A stretch of DNA of 64,000 bases from Notospermus geniculatus (GCA_002633025.1 NMRB01000105.1:64153-128152); one strand, 5' to 3'; shown: positions 42,851-56,050, numbered from the stretch's first letter. Notes: a model not told the origin generated them from the letters alone. Made by a program: numbers and translations.

Positions 42851-42994
42851 ATGCACGATCACAGCTTCAAGTACCATCTCCCCCCCGTATCCAGCTCTTC
42901 ATTACACTCAAACGGTCCACACGTCGCAGGAGTCGTGCTCCAAGCGCTGACTGACTCCTCGACTGTGAAAGAGACCGTGAAAGTTCTCCGGTAA
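42851..42994 (+). other. Short coding-like open frame (47 codons), unassigned
   Basis: ATG at 42851 opens a frame reading MHDHSFKYHLPPV and later VAGVVLQALTDSS, ending in TAA at 42992. A possible splice donor, CCG-GTAATT, overlaps the end at 42991, so it could be an exon. Codon use looks coding, but no homologous family is recognised and no partner exon was found. Confidence 0.2.
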
Positions 42995-43291
42995 TTAATA
43001 CGATGAGAGAAGTGAAGGAGCCGGGGGCAAGGGCTCAAGATATCAGGCTCACTCAACAAACGTGTGCCACTCGGCACAGTACCGTACTGTGTTCGATAGG
43101 GGTGACCTAAGAGGACCCGGAAGGTACACAATGGGCGATTTTATCATCTGAAGTTGAAGATGATTCTTGTGTGGCATCATACGTCACTTTTTAAAAGTAA
43201 TACGAAGATGAAGTTTTTATATACTTTTACAATTACAAAACTTTTTAACGGCATTCACAGATTATAAAAAGAAGTTACCAATGTGAGAGTG

Positions 43292-43719
43292 TTAAAGCCC
43301 ATCTGTATTGAATTTTTCGATATTTTCAAAGTGTTAGGAGAGTGCAGGTAGAGGTCTCATAGCTTGTGAAGGTCCCCAAAATGCTAGCCTGATAAGTACT
43401 TCAAAGAATCAAGACCTAGTGATCAGCACAATAGGAGCTTCAGTGAGTTGACCAATAGGTGTCACTACGGCCCAATTCAATGCATATAGCGGACCCATTC
43501 ATTCTTGACCGAGCACCAATCACGTGGATTTTCCTGTGTATTGGTCAGCTAGAACTTTGCTGCCATCTTTTGGCAATACGCGCGGCTGACTGCTCCTATT
43601 GAAAAAACTGCAGACATAGCTCTAATGTATTCAGGTAGAGCATAGTACATTTTACACTACATTAACGTCGGCGAATGTAAGTACATGTACTTCCTGAAAT
43701 GAATACAGTGGGGCTTTAA
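43292..43719. mobile_element. TTAA MITE family, copy c, with a nested MITE
   Basis: It starts TTAAAGCCCATCTGTATTGA and ends GAATACAGTGGGGCTTTAA, with GTAGAGGTCTCATAGC and CAAAATGCTAGCCTGATA inside. The element at 43429-43601 interrupts it. Confidence 0.75.
43429..43601 (-). mobile_element. MITE 'CAATAGGAGC', copy 2, nested
   Basis: Ends CAATAGGAGC and GCTCCTATTG are inverted. GGACCCATTCATTCTTGACC and CTTTGCTGCCATCTTTTGGC match copies 1 and 3 in reverse orientation. Confidence 0.75.
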
Positions 43720-44430
43720 ATGATTCAGGTATACCATCAAATGCCCGCGTCCAACAGGAAAACAGCCACCAACCCTCTACAACTTGTAGTCATTATAACA
43801 AAACTGCCAGAGAAAAAATTAGTCTGCTGTATTTTCCGAAATAACTTTTTCTAGCCATTCACGCCGAAAAAAGACCAGTATCTAAATGTGTAAAAAGTTT
43901 CGACCAGTTTATAAAGTATAGCTGAAACCGCTGTCATAGAATCTTTTGAAGTTGTATTTCCGTGTAGTGCGGTCCTTGAGGACCAGGAGTTCACAAGTGT
44001 CCCATCCTGTTCAAGATGAGTGTATCCCCCGGAGTATTCCACCCATCATTCCCAGAGCTACATCCGCTTCCTTATTACCCATGATTCATCACGCGCGCGG
44101 TGCCATTGACAACAAAACATCCCCGGAAGCGTACCAAATCGAAATCAGCAACTTTTAATCAATTTTACGACCGCCATTGTGAACCGTGATTTTATGAGTG
44201 CCTCATTAATAATACATCTTCTCCTGTTGATTTTAAAAAAACAATTGAACTCAAGTGTTAGTGCAACCTGAGACAACAGCAGGCGCCATATTTGTTTCAG
44301 TTTTTTTCGTTTTATGATATATTTTGATGATGACAAATGCAACGTTTTTAATCGTCCCCATCCTTTGTGTGGTCTGCAAGCTTCCGGGCAAAATGAAGTG
44401 TCAGTAAATGTACCTCGCTGCAATTAACAG

Positions 44431-44590
44431 TAGGGAGGTTAGGAAATCAAACGATAAACGTAAACTTTACGACAACGTAATTTTTCATACTGCACATTAC
44501 CAGTAACCAGATTTTATATTGCATTTCCGGTACAAAAATAATGTTGTCGTTAACGTTTTACGTTTATCGGTTGATTTCTTAACCTCCCTA
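44431..44590. mobile_element. TA-flanked palindromic MITE, copy d
   Basis: TAGGGAGGTTAGGAAATCAA to TTGATTTCTTAACCTCCCTA, with ATTTTATATTGCATTTCCGG at its centre as in copy a. Confidence 0.8.
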
Positions 44591-44701
44591 TATTGTGAGA
44601 CTCCTGTACGTTTTGACACTGGGGAATCAGATCCTGGTTCGAGGTTATATTTTGTCCTGATTTTAGGAGGAGCCACGTGACCCCAGGTCGTTCGAGAAAG
44701 T

Positions 44702-44848
44702 NNNNNNNNNNNNNNNNNNNNNNNNNNNNNNNNNNNNNNNNNNNNNNNNNNNNNNNNNNNNNNNNNNNNNNNNNNNNNNNNNNNNNNNNNNNNNNNNNNN
44801 NNNNNNNNNNNNNNNNNNNNNNNNNNNNNNNNNNNNNNNNNNNNNNNN
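44702..44848. other. Assembly gap (147 N)
   Basis: An unbroken run of N between GTTCGAGAAAGT and AGCTATTTCTCACC. Open frames spanning it are not interpretable. Confidence 0.99.
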
Positions 44849-47000
44849 AGCTATTTCTCACCCACATGACACACGGAAGTGCTAAGAAACATAAATTTCT
44901 TGTGAGAACAACGCCCTGGGGACACATGAGATCATTTCTCGAGTAAATCTGTGGCATATGACAACTCTGCAATGATCTAGCACCCCAATAACTGAATCAT
45001 TTGCCACCTGAGTTCCGTAGCGTGACGCAAATGGCGGCGAGATGCTGACAAGGTGTTTGAATCATGCTAATGCATCGATCAGCTCCGTGATGGGGCTGTT
45101 AACACCTGAGGACTCCACACTTCTCCCTCGGGATATCAGCCTCTCTCGGATTCTGTCGATGGCTGGGAAAGAGTGGCCAAAACAAAGGAAGTCATTTGAA
45201 ATGATAGTATCAGATATTACCATCAGGGCCGAAGCCACGTCAAATTAAAATAAAGTATATAAAGTCAATTTCCAGAATATTAAGCAAATTTTCGACCCCA
45301 ACCGGGGTATTCTTCAGGCTGGAACTTTACAATCTGAAACTCTAGAAAAGATAGAATTGATTAAAAGATGGTGGAGGGGACGTTTTAAGCATGAACCCTA
45401 AACATGCAACCCGTTCTCTTGTGAGGGGCGAACCACTCGTGGAACGGGCATTAACCTTCCACGTTGTGTTAGATTTCAATCCCACTCTTATGTCCACTGT
45501 AAGACATAACGTTCTTGGTTTGTATTGTGACAAATGAACAATTACTTTTGCATCTTCATCTTCATCGACAGAGCATGAATCCATTTTTTTTCTTCCCAAA
45601 TTTATGTCTTCTGACGTTGAGCAGAATTACAAGCTAAGGTTACACTTGTTGAAAATACCCGGTGTTTTTCCAGACCCGTGTCAAACCCGTGTGTACAAAA
45701 ATCCCGGCGAGAGGTCACACTGCTATAATTGTAGTTAAGTAGCCCGACGACAGGTGCGCTGCATGCACTGACTCTTCAGTCATTTCTGTATTGGCACACA
45801 TTGTTGGAGGCGCGAAAACGACGTCACTTAATGGCTGCGCCATCTGTAGCCGTGCGAAGAACTAACGCAAACACGGGAACTTCGAAGGTTCTGACTGGTT
45901 CTGGGTTCGAATCTTCGGCCGGACTCGGTACTATGACCTGTCTTGATACTTTGGTGTGGGCATCATATGCCTATTTCTCTTCACAAATCTTACACATGTA
46001 TCCAAAAACTTCGTGTTTATGACGGAGTATCCGTCTTATCGTTGGGTTCTCGTACGTATTTACCATGTCGCTGTGGGGGTCCAGCGGCGCACACGAGGCC
46101 CCACAGATAACGATATCGGGGTTTCTAAACCCGTCTGCTCTTCAGATAAGCCGAAGTAACAAACAGAGGAATGAGATCGTCGATGAACACAGAATCTCTT
46201 GACAGATAATTCGTTCCGTGGATGACCAGACAACACGCAGTAGGCCTACAGGTTCGCCGACTGTATTCGCGAAAGGACCTGGGACTGATCCAAGATCTTT
46301 GCTGTTGTCATGAGGTTCCTCGCTTCAGAATTGTTAGTCAAGACGCCAAGAAACCAAGATTAGCGCCACGATCATGACGCCGTATCCGAGTCCAATAGGA
46401 TATAACACTTTTTATTCGTTGGTTGTAGCAAAAATAGATATATATTTTTGGTTGTAGTTACGTACTTTTTAAATCCTCGTCTTCATCAAGATTATTAAAA
46501 GTTATATATGTAAAGGAATTAGCCCTTAGGACGTTGTTTATCAAACACTTTCTTTGATCAAAAGTGTTACATTTTTGTACATCCAGGTTTTTAGAGGGAC
46601 GTTTAAATAAAGCTTGTAAGGTGAGAAAGCCTCTTTAAGTGACCTCCATACACGATGGTTGAGCGTCTGGCATGTCTGGTTTTCACCCTCTCTCTACAAC
46701 TCATGCAATTAAAACTGGCCAGAAGGAGACATGTTGATGAATCTACCTTCCAAACAAATGGAGAGTGACACTGCATATTGAAAAGCCTCGCCAAGCTAAA
46801 TCTTGCTGCTACCAACCCCCTCATTATACATAAACACCGCGCCAAACAACTCCACATTCACCGAGTTTGTTTTTCATAAAGCCACCGTCTTCGACGCTAC
46901 ACTCTTAATTAGCCTCGTTTGTGTAGCGTCGATTTTGGCGACGGTTTCAAGTCCTCATCAACTCGCTCGCCGTCAATATCTTTTGGGACTAGCGTGTGTG

Positions 47001-47014
47001 GTTACCATGGTAAC
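47001..47014. promoter_or_regulatory. X-box-like palindrome GTTACCATGGTAAC
   Basis: A perfect 14 bp palindrome matching the RFX-factor X-box consensus (GTTnCCATGGnAAC). RFX sites usually lie close to ciliary gene promoters. No gene is seen nearby, so it may be chance or mark an unseen promoter. Confidence 0.3.
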
Positions 47015-48190
47015 CAGGGTTTGTTTTACATAGGTCTGACAAGGTACACCTCATTAGTGGATCCAGGGTTAGGAAGGGAGCGCGCTCGTATTATGGATTT
47101 ATAACTCTTTATAATGATCTTACGAAATGTATCAAAATCATTATGATACGGCAACAGAAATTCCCCGTCTTGGGGAAAGTCTGAGAGAGAAAGGGTATTT
47201 TCCTAATTTCTACTGATAGAAATTCTGGTGACACTCTGTCAAACAGCAGACGCAACTCGATTCCACTTAAAGTCCAAGTTGTATCTCAAAACTAACCACA
47301 CAGCTTATGACTGAAGTAATACACAATATTTTGCTTTTTGTTTCATCAAATTCGGAAGAGTAGTTTGGAAGCTATCGCAGAATATGTGTTTCAAAATTCC
47401 GTACAGGGTCGAAAATGCTAATTTATGCGTGACGTCATTGCAGGAAAAAATGAAATCAAATCTGAGCCATCCAACGTGGAGATAAAGTTCATTTTCATTT
47501 ACATATTTACTAATAAACAAATTTCTCACTTCATTCTTTCACATGAATAGCTGCGCAAACCCATTACAGCACTAAAATGTATGCCCATTATGCAAATTAC
47601 TGCAATGACGTCATCAAATTAGGCCGAACATCCTTTCCGACCAAATCCATTAAATACGTTATAACTTTTTAACCAGTCGGAATTTTTCAATGAAACAAAA
47701 AGCATCTTGATCAGCTTTATATCCCTAACTTTCTTAAGTTGTAAAAAAGTAGGCGCAACTGGGAATTTAAAATTGCTCGTGTGGAGAACCCGCAGGATTC
47801 TGAGGCGCCACCTAGCGGGTGCCTTCCGTCACAGCTTTCAGGGACCATTGTGCCATCTGACAAAATCACCACACCGTCTGGGATGTAAAATACATGTAGA
47901 CCCCACATCAATTTTTGAAAACATGCAGACATTTTCGTATTCAACTACCTGTCAACTCTTCTCTCCCCCAGGTCGTCTTGTGCGGATTACACCCTCCAGG
48001 CGTCCATCGAGGGAAGACCCAACATATTCGAGGGGAATCCTACATGACGTCATTACTGTATATTGACTGGCCGATTGGACGACTGAAAAGGGAAAAATAT
48101 CAAGTAAGTGGTACGGAAAACATAAAAAACACACGTTCTCTGGAACAGAGAAAAATACGACAGAATGAGACAAGATACAACGTACAGGGC

Positions 48191-48196
48191 AAAAAA
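48191..48196 (-). terminator. RNA polymerase III terminator of tRNA-Asp
   Basis: A run of six T on the minus strand starts 8 bp past the tRNA 3' end. A run of four or more T ends pol III transcription. Confidence 0.75.
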
Positions 48197-48203
48197 TGTT
48201 AAC

Positions 48204-48275
48204 CTCCCCGGCCGGGAATCGAACCCGGGTCTCCCGCGTGACAGGCGGGGATACTCACCACTATACTACCGAGGA
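48204..48275 (-). tRNA. tRNA-Asp(GUC): tRNA-Asp (anticodon GUC)
   Basis: The 72 nt gene folds as a full cloverleaf. Acceptor strand TCCTCGG pairs with CCGGGGA plus discriminator G, with one G-U. The D arm holds the A box TAGTATAGTGG, the anticodon arm is CCCGC-CTGTCAC-GCGGG, and the T arm CCGGG-TTCGATT-CCCGG holds the B box. The GUC anticodon reads Asp codons GAC/GAU. No intron. A T6 terminator follows. It is isolated from other genes. Confidence 0.96.
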
Positions 48276-48431
48276 TCGCTGGCGAAAGTAAAGAATGTGT
48301 AGGCCATGATGATTTGACCCAGTGAGGCATGACGGGGACAATGCACGTCCCAATTTACCGGGTCAATGATTGGGACGAGGTGACCCTCTACAGGGTGTTA
48401 CAAAATAAATAATCTCAAGATAGCAGGCGCA

Positions 48432-49452
48432 CCCAGTGTAACATCTGCCAGTGTTTCCGTATGTCAGTGTTTCCTCTTATTGTTTGGGAAACGCTGGCAA
48501 AGAGATCGACACTTCTCTCTGTGGCCTATTGCCAAGGCGCAGCCTATTCCATCAGACAATGGTAGGGAGCACTCATAGTTGGGGAACATTCAAAGACGTT
48601 ACACCGGCGTGAAAAAGTCATGACCGACACTTAAAGCAGCCCGGGAAAGGGGCCCGGTATTGCCACTTTTTCTCGACAGGCGGCGCCACCGCGCCACACT
48701 CCAACCCCAATGGAACTAACTACGCTCACGACTGTTAGAAGTCAATGCATGTAGTGGAAAAGGTCCGGAACGAAATTTGATTGGTTGGTGCCCTATTTGG
48801 AATATAATAGGAATTCCCTGACACATTAAGCCATGCACGTCGACATGGTCGAGGCCTACAAAAGGAAACCACAGTATTAACGAGACGTTCGTACAATACA
48901 ACTATTTGGTTCCTACCAAATATGGCAAACAATGGTTTGAAGACAAAGAAGTTAACATAGGTATTTTGGGCGAAAGGATTTGGTGAAACCTGTGACAGCT
49001 ATCGGCTATACCACAATGTTTATATGCAGCGGGAATTCCCTTCTCCATGATAACGTTAATATTGTTCGGCGATCTTATTCCAAGATTCAGTAAATTCAGT
49101 AAATTGCATCAACTCTCATGCTTCCGAGCTAAACTGCCGGAATTTTAGTGCCGAAGGTTGCATTTTTCTCAGTTGAGNCAGTGTAACATCTCCCAGTGTT
49201 TCCTCTTATTGTTTGGGAAACACTGGCAAAGAGATCGACACTTCTCTGTGTGGCCTATTGTCAAGGCGCAGCCTATTCCATCAGACAATGGTAGGGAGCA
49301 CTCATAGTTGGGGAACATTCAAAGACGTTACACCGGCGTGAAAAAGTCATGACCGACACTTAAAGCAGCTCGGGAAAGGAGCACGGTATTGCCACTTTTT
49401 CTCGACAGGCGGCGCCACCGCGCCACTCTCCAACCCCCAGGGACTAACTACG
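48432..49452 (+). repeat. Direct duplication of about 280 bp, second copy starting at an N (49178)
   Basis: CAGTGTAACATCTGCCAGTG to GACAGGCGGCGCCACCGCGC at 48432-48700 is repeated at 49179-49452 with a few substitutions and one small deletion. The second copy starts just after the single N, so an unmerged haplotype overlap is likely. Confidence 0.7.
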
Positions 49453-51077
49453 CTGGACCCGATTTACTTCGTACCTTGGAGCTTGGAGGAATTATACTGA
49501 CACTATAATTCCTCCAAGTTTGGTGGAATTTGTTCCTCCAAGTTCGTACATTTTGTAATGGATTTTTGTACTTCGTATTGCTGCCGCTAGGTGGCTTCCT
49601 CTAGTCGGCAGTCAAAATACCGATAAGAGACCTCATACCGTGCTGCTTTAAATCTTGCGATATCACCGCTACATGGTTGGTTAGCTGACGAGGGGAGAAG
49701 CCTCCTAACAGTGTTAGGGGCGCTGACGATAATAATCTGATGTTTATCACCCTCGCCTCAGGAATCAGGGGTTACACTTGTTAGGAATCATTATGACAAT
49801 TATGTGAAGATGCCCCGATGATGTTAGACTGGTCCCCTGTCCTCCAGCCGCTCTGCTAATACGAGTATCAGCGGAGGAGCTCGCGGACAGAGGACCAATC
49901 TAGGATGATGTAAAATGGTTCATCTTTTTTAAAGTGTTTTCGTTGGACCGCTCTACGAAAGAACTCATTCGGGGGGGGGGGGTTATTTTGCTGTATGCCA
50001 GACGTTATCAGTTTTTTCGTCGGATCATGGAGATTGTGGACTGTCTGTACATGTGTTGACAAAGCGGGCGTCGGTGGCCTACCTCTGGCTCCAACCCTGA
50101 CTTGCCGTCACATGATACCGAGTTCAACCGTCCTGATCGATACGCACACTAGACCTATTGTCCCTGCACGTGTGAGATAATTACCTACCATCTCCTTCTC
50201 ATCAGGATGTCTGACATATGAAACACTAACATCCCGTACCGCCCGGGAAAAAAATCGCCAAGAAAAACATCCATTTGTAAAGAATTTGATTGTTTTGTAT
50301 TGCCGTCAGTGTATGACAGGTCTTGGTGGACAAGACAATGACGTCCCTCACAATTGGATACAGTGTCTTCTCGTGGAGTCTCGTAACGCGAGACCTCCTT
50401 CACACAAATCATACGTCGGGCAGGTTGTTTTGACGAAGACAATACATATTCACAAGAGTCAAAAGGAAATGATATCATTCATTTTATTTTGAGAACAAGT
50501 GGAAAGAATTTTTCTACCACAAAGGAGAGGTCAGAGGTCTTTTACAATGTGCAAGATAATGTGCTAGATAAAATCAGAATTTGTTGCGAATTGCCAATAC
50601 GGAATCGATTGCCAACTTTATATAGACAGATAGTCGTTTGTCCAGTCCTGACAATCACCTCTATCTCTATTGAAGGGAAATCATATGTTAGGTAGGTATG
50701 ATGAACCCGACATCTCTGCAAGATTCTCATGAAACATCGCCTACAATCGGCCCATTGTTCCAAGATGGCCGCCCCCCGGGGCTGCACGTGCAATAACGTG
50801 AGATCTCGTGCTCACGAGACAAATTACGCACGGCGGAACTAGTAATTAAACGGATTGCCTTTCTGATGATGTTGGATGGTTCCGTGTCTTTTGATGGGTG
50901 GAGATTGTTAGAGGTGGACAGCACGAGATGGTATTTAACACTCTCAAACTTGCTCCAACATTTCCGGTTTGTGACACTCGAAAAGCACCAATTCCCACTT
51001 GGCCGCTATATGGCACTGATTGCAGTCGTTTAGCCATGCACTCTAAGATGTGGCCGACAGAATCTGCTTCCACTTCC

Positions 51078-51242
51078 AACAGGAGCAATCAGCCGCGCTT
51101 GTTACCAAAAGATGGCAGCAAAGTTCTAGGGAACCAATACAAAAAATTATCCTGATTGGTGCTCAGTCATGAATGGGTCCGCTCGGCGTTGAATTGGACC
51201 GAAGTGACACTTATTCGTCAACTGACTGACAGCTCTTATTTG
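51078..51242 (+). mobile_element. MITE 'AACAGGAGCAATCAGCCG', copy 3
   Basis: AACAGGAGCAATCAGCCGCG, CCAAAAGATGGCAGCAAAGT, GAATGGGTCCGCTCGGCGTT and GTCAACTGACTGACAGCTC match copy 1 at 15038-15287 without that copy's inserted hairpin. Confidence 0.75.
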
Positions 51243-51360
51243 GCTCTTCAGTTTCTGATGAAGCGGAGATCCCATTCTCAAAACGGCGATAACACTAGTT
51301 TCTCAAACGCCCGTGACGTGGCGCTTCACAAGAATTCAAGTTTTCTTCGGTCTTTTCGTA

Positions 51361-51442
51361 GAGTGGTTCCCGTCTTCGCCAGTACACTCCCGCGGCCTTC
51401 ATTCCACGGGAGTGTAGCGGCAAAGACGGGAACGAGTCTAGT
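51361..51442. mobile_element. Palindromic repeat 'AGACTGGTTCCCGTC', copy 2
   Basis: GAGTGGTTCCCGTCTTCGCC with ACACTCCCGCGG is followed by its inverse CCACGGGAGTGTAGCGGC and GACGGGAACGAGTCT. Confidence 0.65.
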
Positions 51443-53714
51443 CTTTTCGTGGACGAACACCAGAAGTCATTCCATCAGGTTAGACTTCATCAACCTGGCA
51501 TTGTTTTTGTCCCTCCTCATCCATTGTTTTTGTCCCTCCTCATACTTAATTCAGAAAAGAGTGAAGTTAATCAGGTTGCTTCCTTCTGTGAGAAAGCGTT
51601 TCTGAAGAAAAGGCTTGATACATCCGACTAAATTTGTATAATTCTTAATATAATATTTTTTCAACCACATGTATATATTTTATTCACATCATCATATTTC
51701 TTTGCACGCTAGCAACAAAGGTACATTTTTCCCTAAGACAGATCCTTTGTAGCTTCTTTCTACTTTTCCCTTTTTTCCTTTTGCTCTCACTATGTTTATT
51801 GTATTTTCTTCCAATATAAAATGTAATATTTTTATAAGGAATCAATAAACACATTTGAATTTGAATTTGAATTTGAATTTTCCATTGAATTCTATCATTG
51901 TACCCCAGACAATTGCATATCATTGGCTCTTTGTGCGTAGAAAGTGTATAAATCGTTCGTCACGACTTTCATGCTCATTTATAGCTCATTAGAGAACACT
52001 TTGGCGATGATTATCAATGTTACATCCACCACGATATCACACTGTTCTCTCACATATCTGTTACATCGTCTCCATTACAAGACGCTTTGACCCCACATAT
52101 CTATTACATCGGGCGCGTTGTAGGACACTTTGACCTCGAGCTATTACCGCGTAACGTAAGCTGTGATGTCAGGTTTCAATGGCCTGACATTTCAGTGTCG
52201 CCTGCTTCAAAGGCTGCCGTTTATCTCGGCAATGCCTCCGTAAAAATGCACCATTCTTTCTTTATATCAGACGATTTCTTGCAGACGAGAAACTTCGTAG
52301 GTTATCTTTTTAGGTTCGATCAAAAGTCGCACTTTTCTGTCCTCATAAAATATCTCTCGCTTTATTTCTAATACTCCGGCAGAAAAGGTCGCCTTTGTTG
52401 ACTCGTTGAAACTTTTAAACAAAAGATCCAAGGGAGTCGTATCATAGGTTTTGACATGGAGAAGTTTGAGATAGCAAGGGCCGTGAGACGGTTTGTCGGC
52501 AACGATGTAACAGTGTGCGTCAACTTTTCATAAACCGCTGGTGATTGCCTCTCCCAAATCATCTCATTCCTATTCTTGGTCGGTGCTCAATCTAGCCTGC
52601 TCGAGGTATCCGTCCGCTTTCTCGGGTGAGTTCGTTCGGTTGCTCCACTACTACCTCTAGCACCACCCGTTCCGACATGCTCTGCAATATTATTGCAAAA
52701 ACACTTTTCTGCGATACTAAAAGGTTATAACAGGAAGCACATTGAAGAAGACAACATGGGCCAAAACTGCCGAAATAAGCAGTTTTGATGGCTATTTTAA
52801 CATCGTAATCGCCCGTGTAGACTACCATGTGCACCCCGCCATGCATTCGATCAAATTTGTACGCAAGATGTACATCGATTGACGCCAGAGGTGAAAGCAT
52901 GCGTAATTCACCTCTGGGGACGAGAATGGGCGGCGGTATGCACACCCAAAATGGCCGCCATTGCAGCCATATTGATTTTTTTCGATAAATGGTCTATCTG
53001 AATTTGTTCCGTAGGCATACTGGTTCGGATTAGGAAAAAAGATCGTGAACTGCGAATACCGCAAATTCATCCTAGTGCTTAAGGAGCGATTCTCTAAAAC
53101 GTGTCTCATTTATGAAGAATGTAGTGGGACACAATGTGTTGCGACGGAGCGAAATTTTCTTTAGCGTGAGTACAGACTTGAATATGCTGAGAATGCTTTC
53201 TGTTGACGTGCGTCTTACTAATATAACGATGCTAAATTTACCAATCCAAACACGGCAATAATCTCTCAATTTTCTTACCTCGGCGATGATTCAAATAGTT
53301 TCCATAGAAACCGAACATGATACGATGCGAATTCGAGGAAATCTTGAAATAAAACGAAGTTTATTAGCTAATATGATAGTGGTTGAAAGAGGAGATAGTA
53401 CTATGGCCACACGTCCCCCGGGGGATCGCGGTCCCAACACGGTGCTATCACTTTCAAGCGATACCCAGTGTATCATGTGTTGCGTGCACATGATGTACAG
53501 GTTTACATGTACACCAGCGATATACTTCGCTGCTGTAAATCTCCATACTGTGTTACCATGATCTAATGTAGTACTGATTTCGGTGCAATATTTCTATCAT
53601 TTCGCCTTCGAAAACGTGGATTCCACTTTTCGACACCACTGTATGTGATTGTTGTCTTACGATGCAGAGTACAAACCAACCTAGTGCGCCGAAGGTGTGG
53701 TAAATGAATCACTA

Positions 53715-53873
53715 GACTGGTTCCCGTCCTTGCCGCTTCACTACCACGGCTCTCATTCTAGTTTTTTTTAATTTCTTTATTATTTTTTATTTTTGTTTTT
53801 TTATTATTTTGTTTCTACAACGGAACGGACAGTAGCGCCGCGGGAGTGGAGCGGGAAAGACGGGAACCAGTCT
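53715..53873. mobile_element. Palindromic repeat 'AGACTGGTTCCCGTC', copy 3
   Basis: AGACTGGTTCCCGTCCTTGC and the inverse GGGAAAGACGGGAACCAGTC flank a T-rich centre (53761-53815). The allelic copy is at 55121-55280. Confidence 0.65.
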
Positions 53874-55120
53874 CATGAATCACTGCCCTCTTTCAGCCAA
53901 TTCTGAACCAGAAATCATCTCCAGCCCGGCCTGATTATTACATCGTTCGAGTAAGAAAATTAGTGATTATCAACACGGCCGGTTTGACAGAAAAACTATC
54001 ACGTCGCTAACTCCTATTTGTTAGCGCTACGAGATCGCGACGATATACCGTCAAAGCCATACAAAACTCGGCTAATTGGGCGTGTTCCATCATTCGAACA
54101 ACCCCCTCGTTACACAGTATTGCAGAGTCTAACAGCGAAGAGATTTGTGAAGATAAAACGGCGATTCTCAGACAGTTTCCCGGGCATCTACCACCCAAGT
54201 GCTTTCATATTCATCTCTCTGTCGAGTGGTGCGAGTAGAAACGGCATTAACAGACCTCCCCTTGCGTTCCGGTCAAACGCAGAGGGGGTGGAGCCAACAG
54301 AGAGAAGATCCTCTCGGAAAACTCGTCATTCTCAATATCAGCTTCATTTCTGGTTGATATTCAATATAGACATCTTGAGTGCAATGAACACTACGTTTGA
54401 GAATAATTGATATGGGTGTACATGTATTTCGTTTTACGTGTCCCAGTGTATTCAGTTAGAAACTTCTGATTTAGTTNGCAAATTCATCCTAGTGCTTAAG
54501 GAGCGATTCTCTAAAACGTGTCTCATTTATGAAGAATGTAGTGGGACACAATGTGTTGCGACGGAGCGAAATTTTCTTTAGCGTGAGTACAGACTTGAAT
54601 ATGCTGAGAATGCTTTCTGTTGACGTGCGTCTTACTAATATAACGATGCTAAATTTACCAATCCAAACACGGCAATAATCTCTCAATTTTCTTACCTCGG
54701 CGATGATTCAAATAGTTTCCATAGAAACCGAACATGATACGATGCGAATTCGAGGAAATCTTGAAATAAAACGAAGTTTATTAGCTAATATGATAGTGGT
54801 TGAAAGAGGAGATAGTACTATGGCCACACGTCCCCCGGGGGATCGCGGTCCCAACACGGTGCTATCACTTTCAAGCGATACCCAGTGTATCATGTGTTGC
54901 GTGCACATGATGTACAGGTTTACATGTACACCAGCGATATACTTCGCTGCTGTAATCTCCATACTGTGTATTAATACTGATTTCGGAGCAATATTTCTAT
55001 CATTTCGCCTTCGAAAACGTGGATTCCACTTTTCGACACCACTGTACCGGTATGTGATTGTTGTCGAACGATGCAGAGTACAAACCAACCTAGTGCGCCG
55101 AAGGTGTGGTAAATGAACCA

Positions 55121-55280
55121 CTAGACTGGTTCCCGTCCTTGCCGCTTCACTACCTCGGCTCTCATTCTAGTTTTTTTAAAATTTATTATTATTTTTTTTG
55201 TTTGTTTTTATTTTTTTTCTACAACGGAACGGACAGTAGCGCCGCGGGAGTGGAGCGGGAAAGACGGGAACCAGTCTAAT
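55121..55280. mobile_element. Palindromic repeat 'AGACTGGTTCCCGTC', copy 4 (allelic to copy 3)
   Basis: Same ends as 53715-53873, with a T-run centre of different length, within the second half of the N-joined duplication. Confidence 0.6.
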
Positions 55281-56050
55281 GAATCACTGCCCCCTTTCAG
55301 CCAATTCCGAACCAGAAATCATCTCCAGCCCGGCCTGATTATTACATCGAGTAAGAAAATTAGTGATTATCAACACGGCCGGTTTGACAGAAAAACTATC
55401 ATGTCGCTAACTCCTATTTGTTAGCGCTACGAGATCGCGACGATATACCGTCAAAGCCATACAAAACTCGGCTAATTGGGCGTGTTCCATCATTCGAACA
55501 GCCCCCTCGTCGCACGGTTATTGCAGTCTGACAGCGCAGGATTTGTGAAGAAAGACGGCAATTCTCAGACAGTTTCCCGGGCATCTACCACCCAAGTGCT
55601 TTCACATTCGTTTCTTTGCTGGAAACAGCCTTGACACTAACTCTCTTCTTTTGGTTCCGGTCAAACGCAGAGGGGGTGGAGCCAACAAAGGGAAGATCCT
55701 CTCGGAAAACTCGTCATTCTCAATATCAGCTTCATTTCTGGTTGATATTCAATATAGACATCTTGAGTGCAATGAACACTACGTTTGAGAATAATTGATA
55801 TGGGTGTACATGTATTTCGTTTTACGTGTCCCAGTGTATTCAGTTATAAACTTCAGATTTAGTTCACTTTTTATAGTCGATTCATAATTCATTATGTTTC
55901 ACCAAAGGAAACTTTAATTCAAAAGTTTACAAGTGAAGTGTTGCTAGCCTGTTCTCGATCTTTGTCATTCCATACATGTGACATTACCCCACAGTTACTT
56001 AGAACAAAACTCAAAAGGCCACCGCGCGTATCCCTAGTTGAGGAGGTATA

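Larger units (their letters stand above)
38545..48190. other. Gene-poor region
   Basis: No confident protein gene. Open frames on both strands at about 39840-40140 overlap and show no motif. AT-rich DNA occupies 42190-42380. The remaining structure is the listed mobile elements, the N gap at 44702-44848 and a coding-like fragment at 42851. Confidence 0.45.
53061..55866 (+). repeat. Direct duplication of about 1.4 kb joined by a single N at 54477
   Basis: 53070-54476 is repeated at 54478-55866, starting GCAAATTCATCCTAGTGCTT. Substitutions and small indels are scattered, with one longer replacement near 54230-54280 versus 55620-55660. The pattern is that of two alleles placed in series. Confidence 0.8.

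Noticed and set aside
44550-44972. 140-codon frame across the gap
   Set aside because: Its middle third is N, so continuity is meaningless.
53286-55121. Open frames of 91-137 codons on both strands repeated at two places
   Set aside because: The repetition comes from the N-joined duplication, both strands are open, and no domain is seen.
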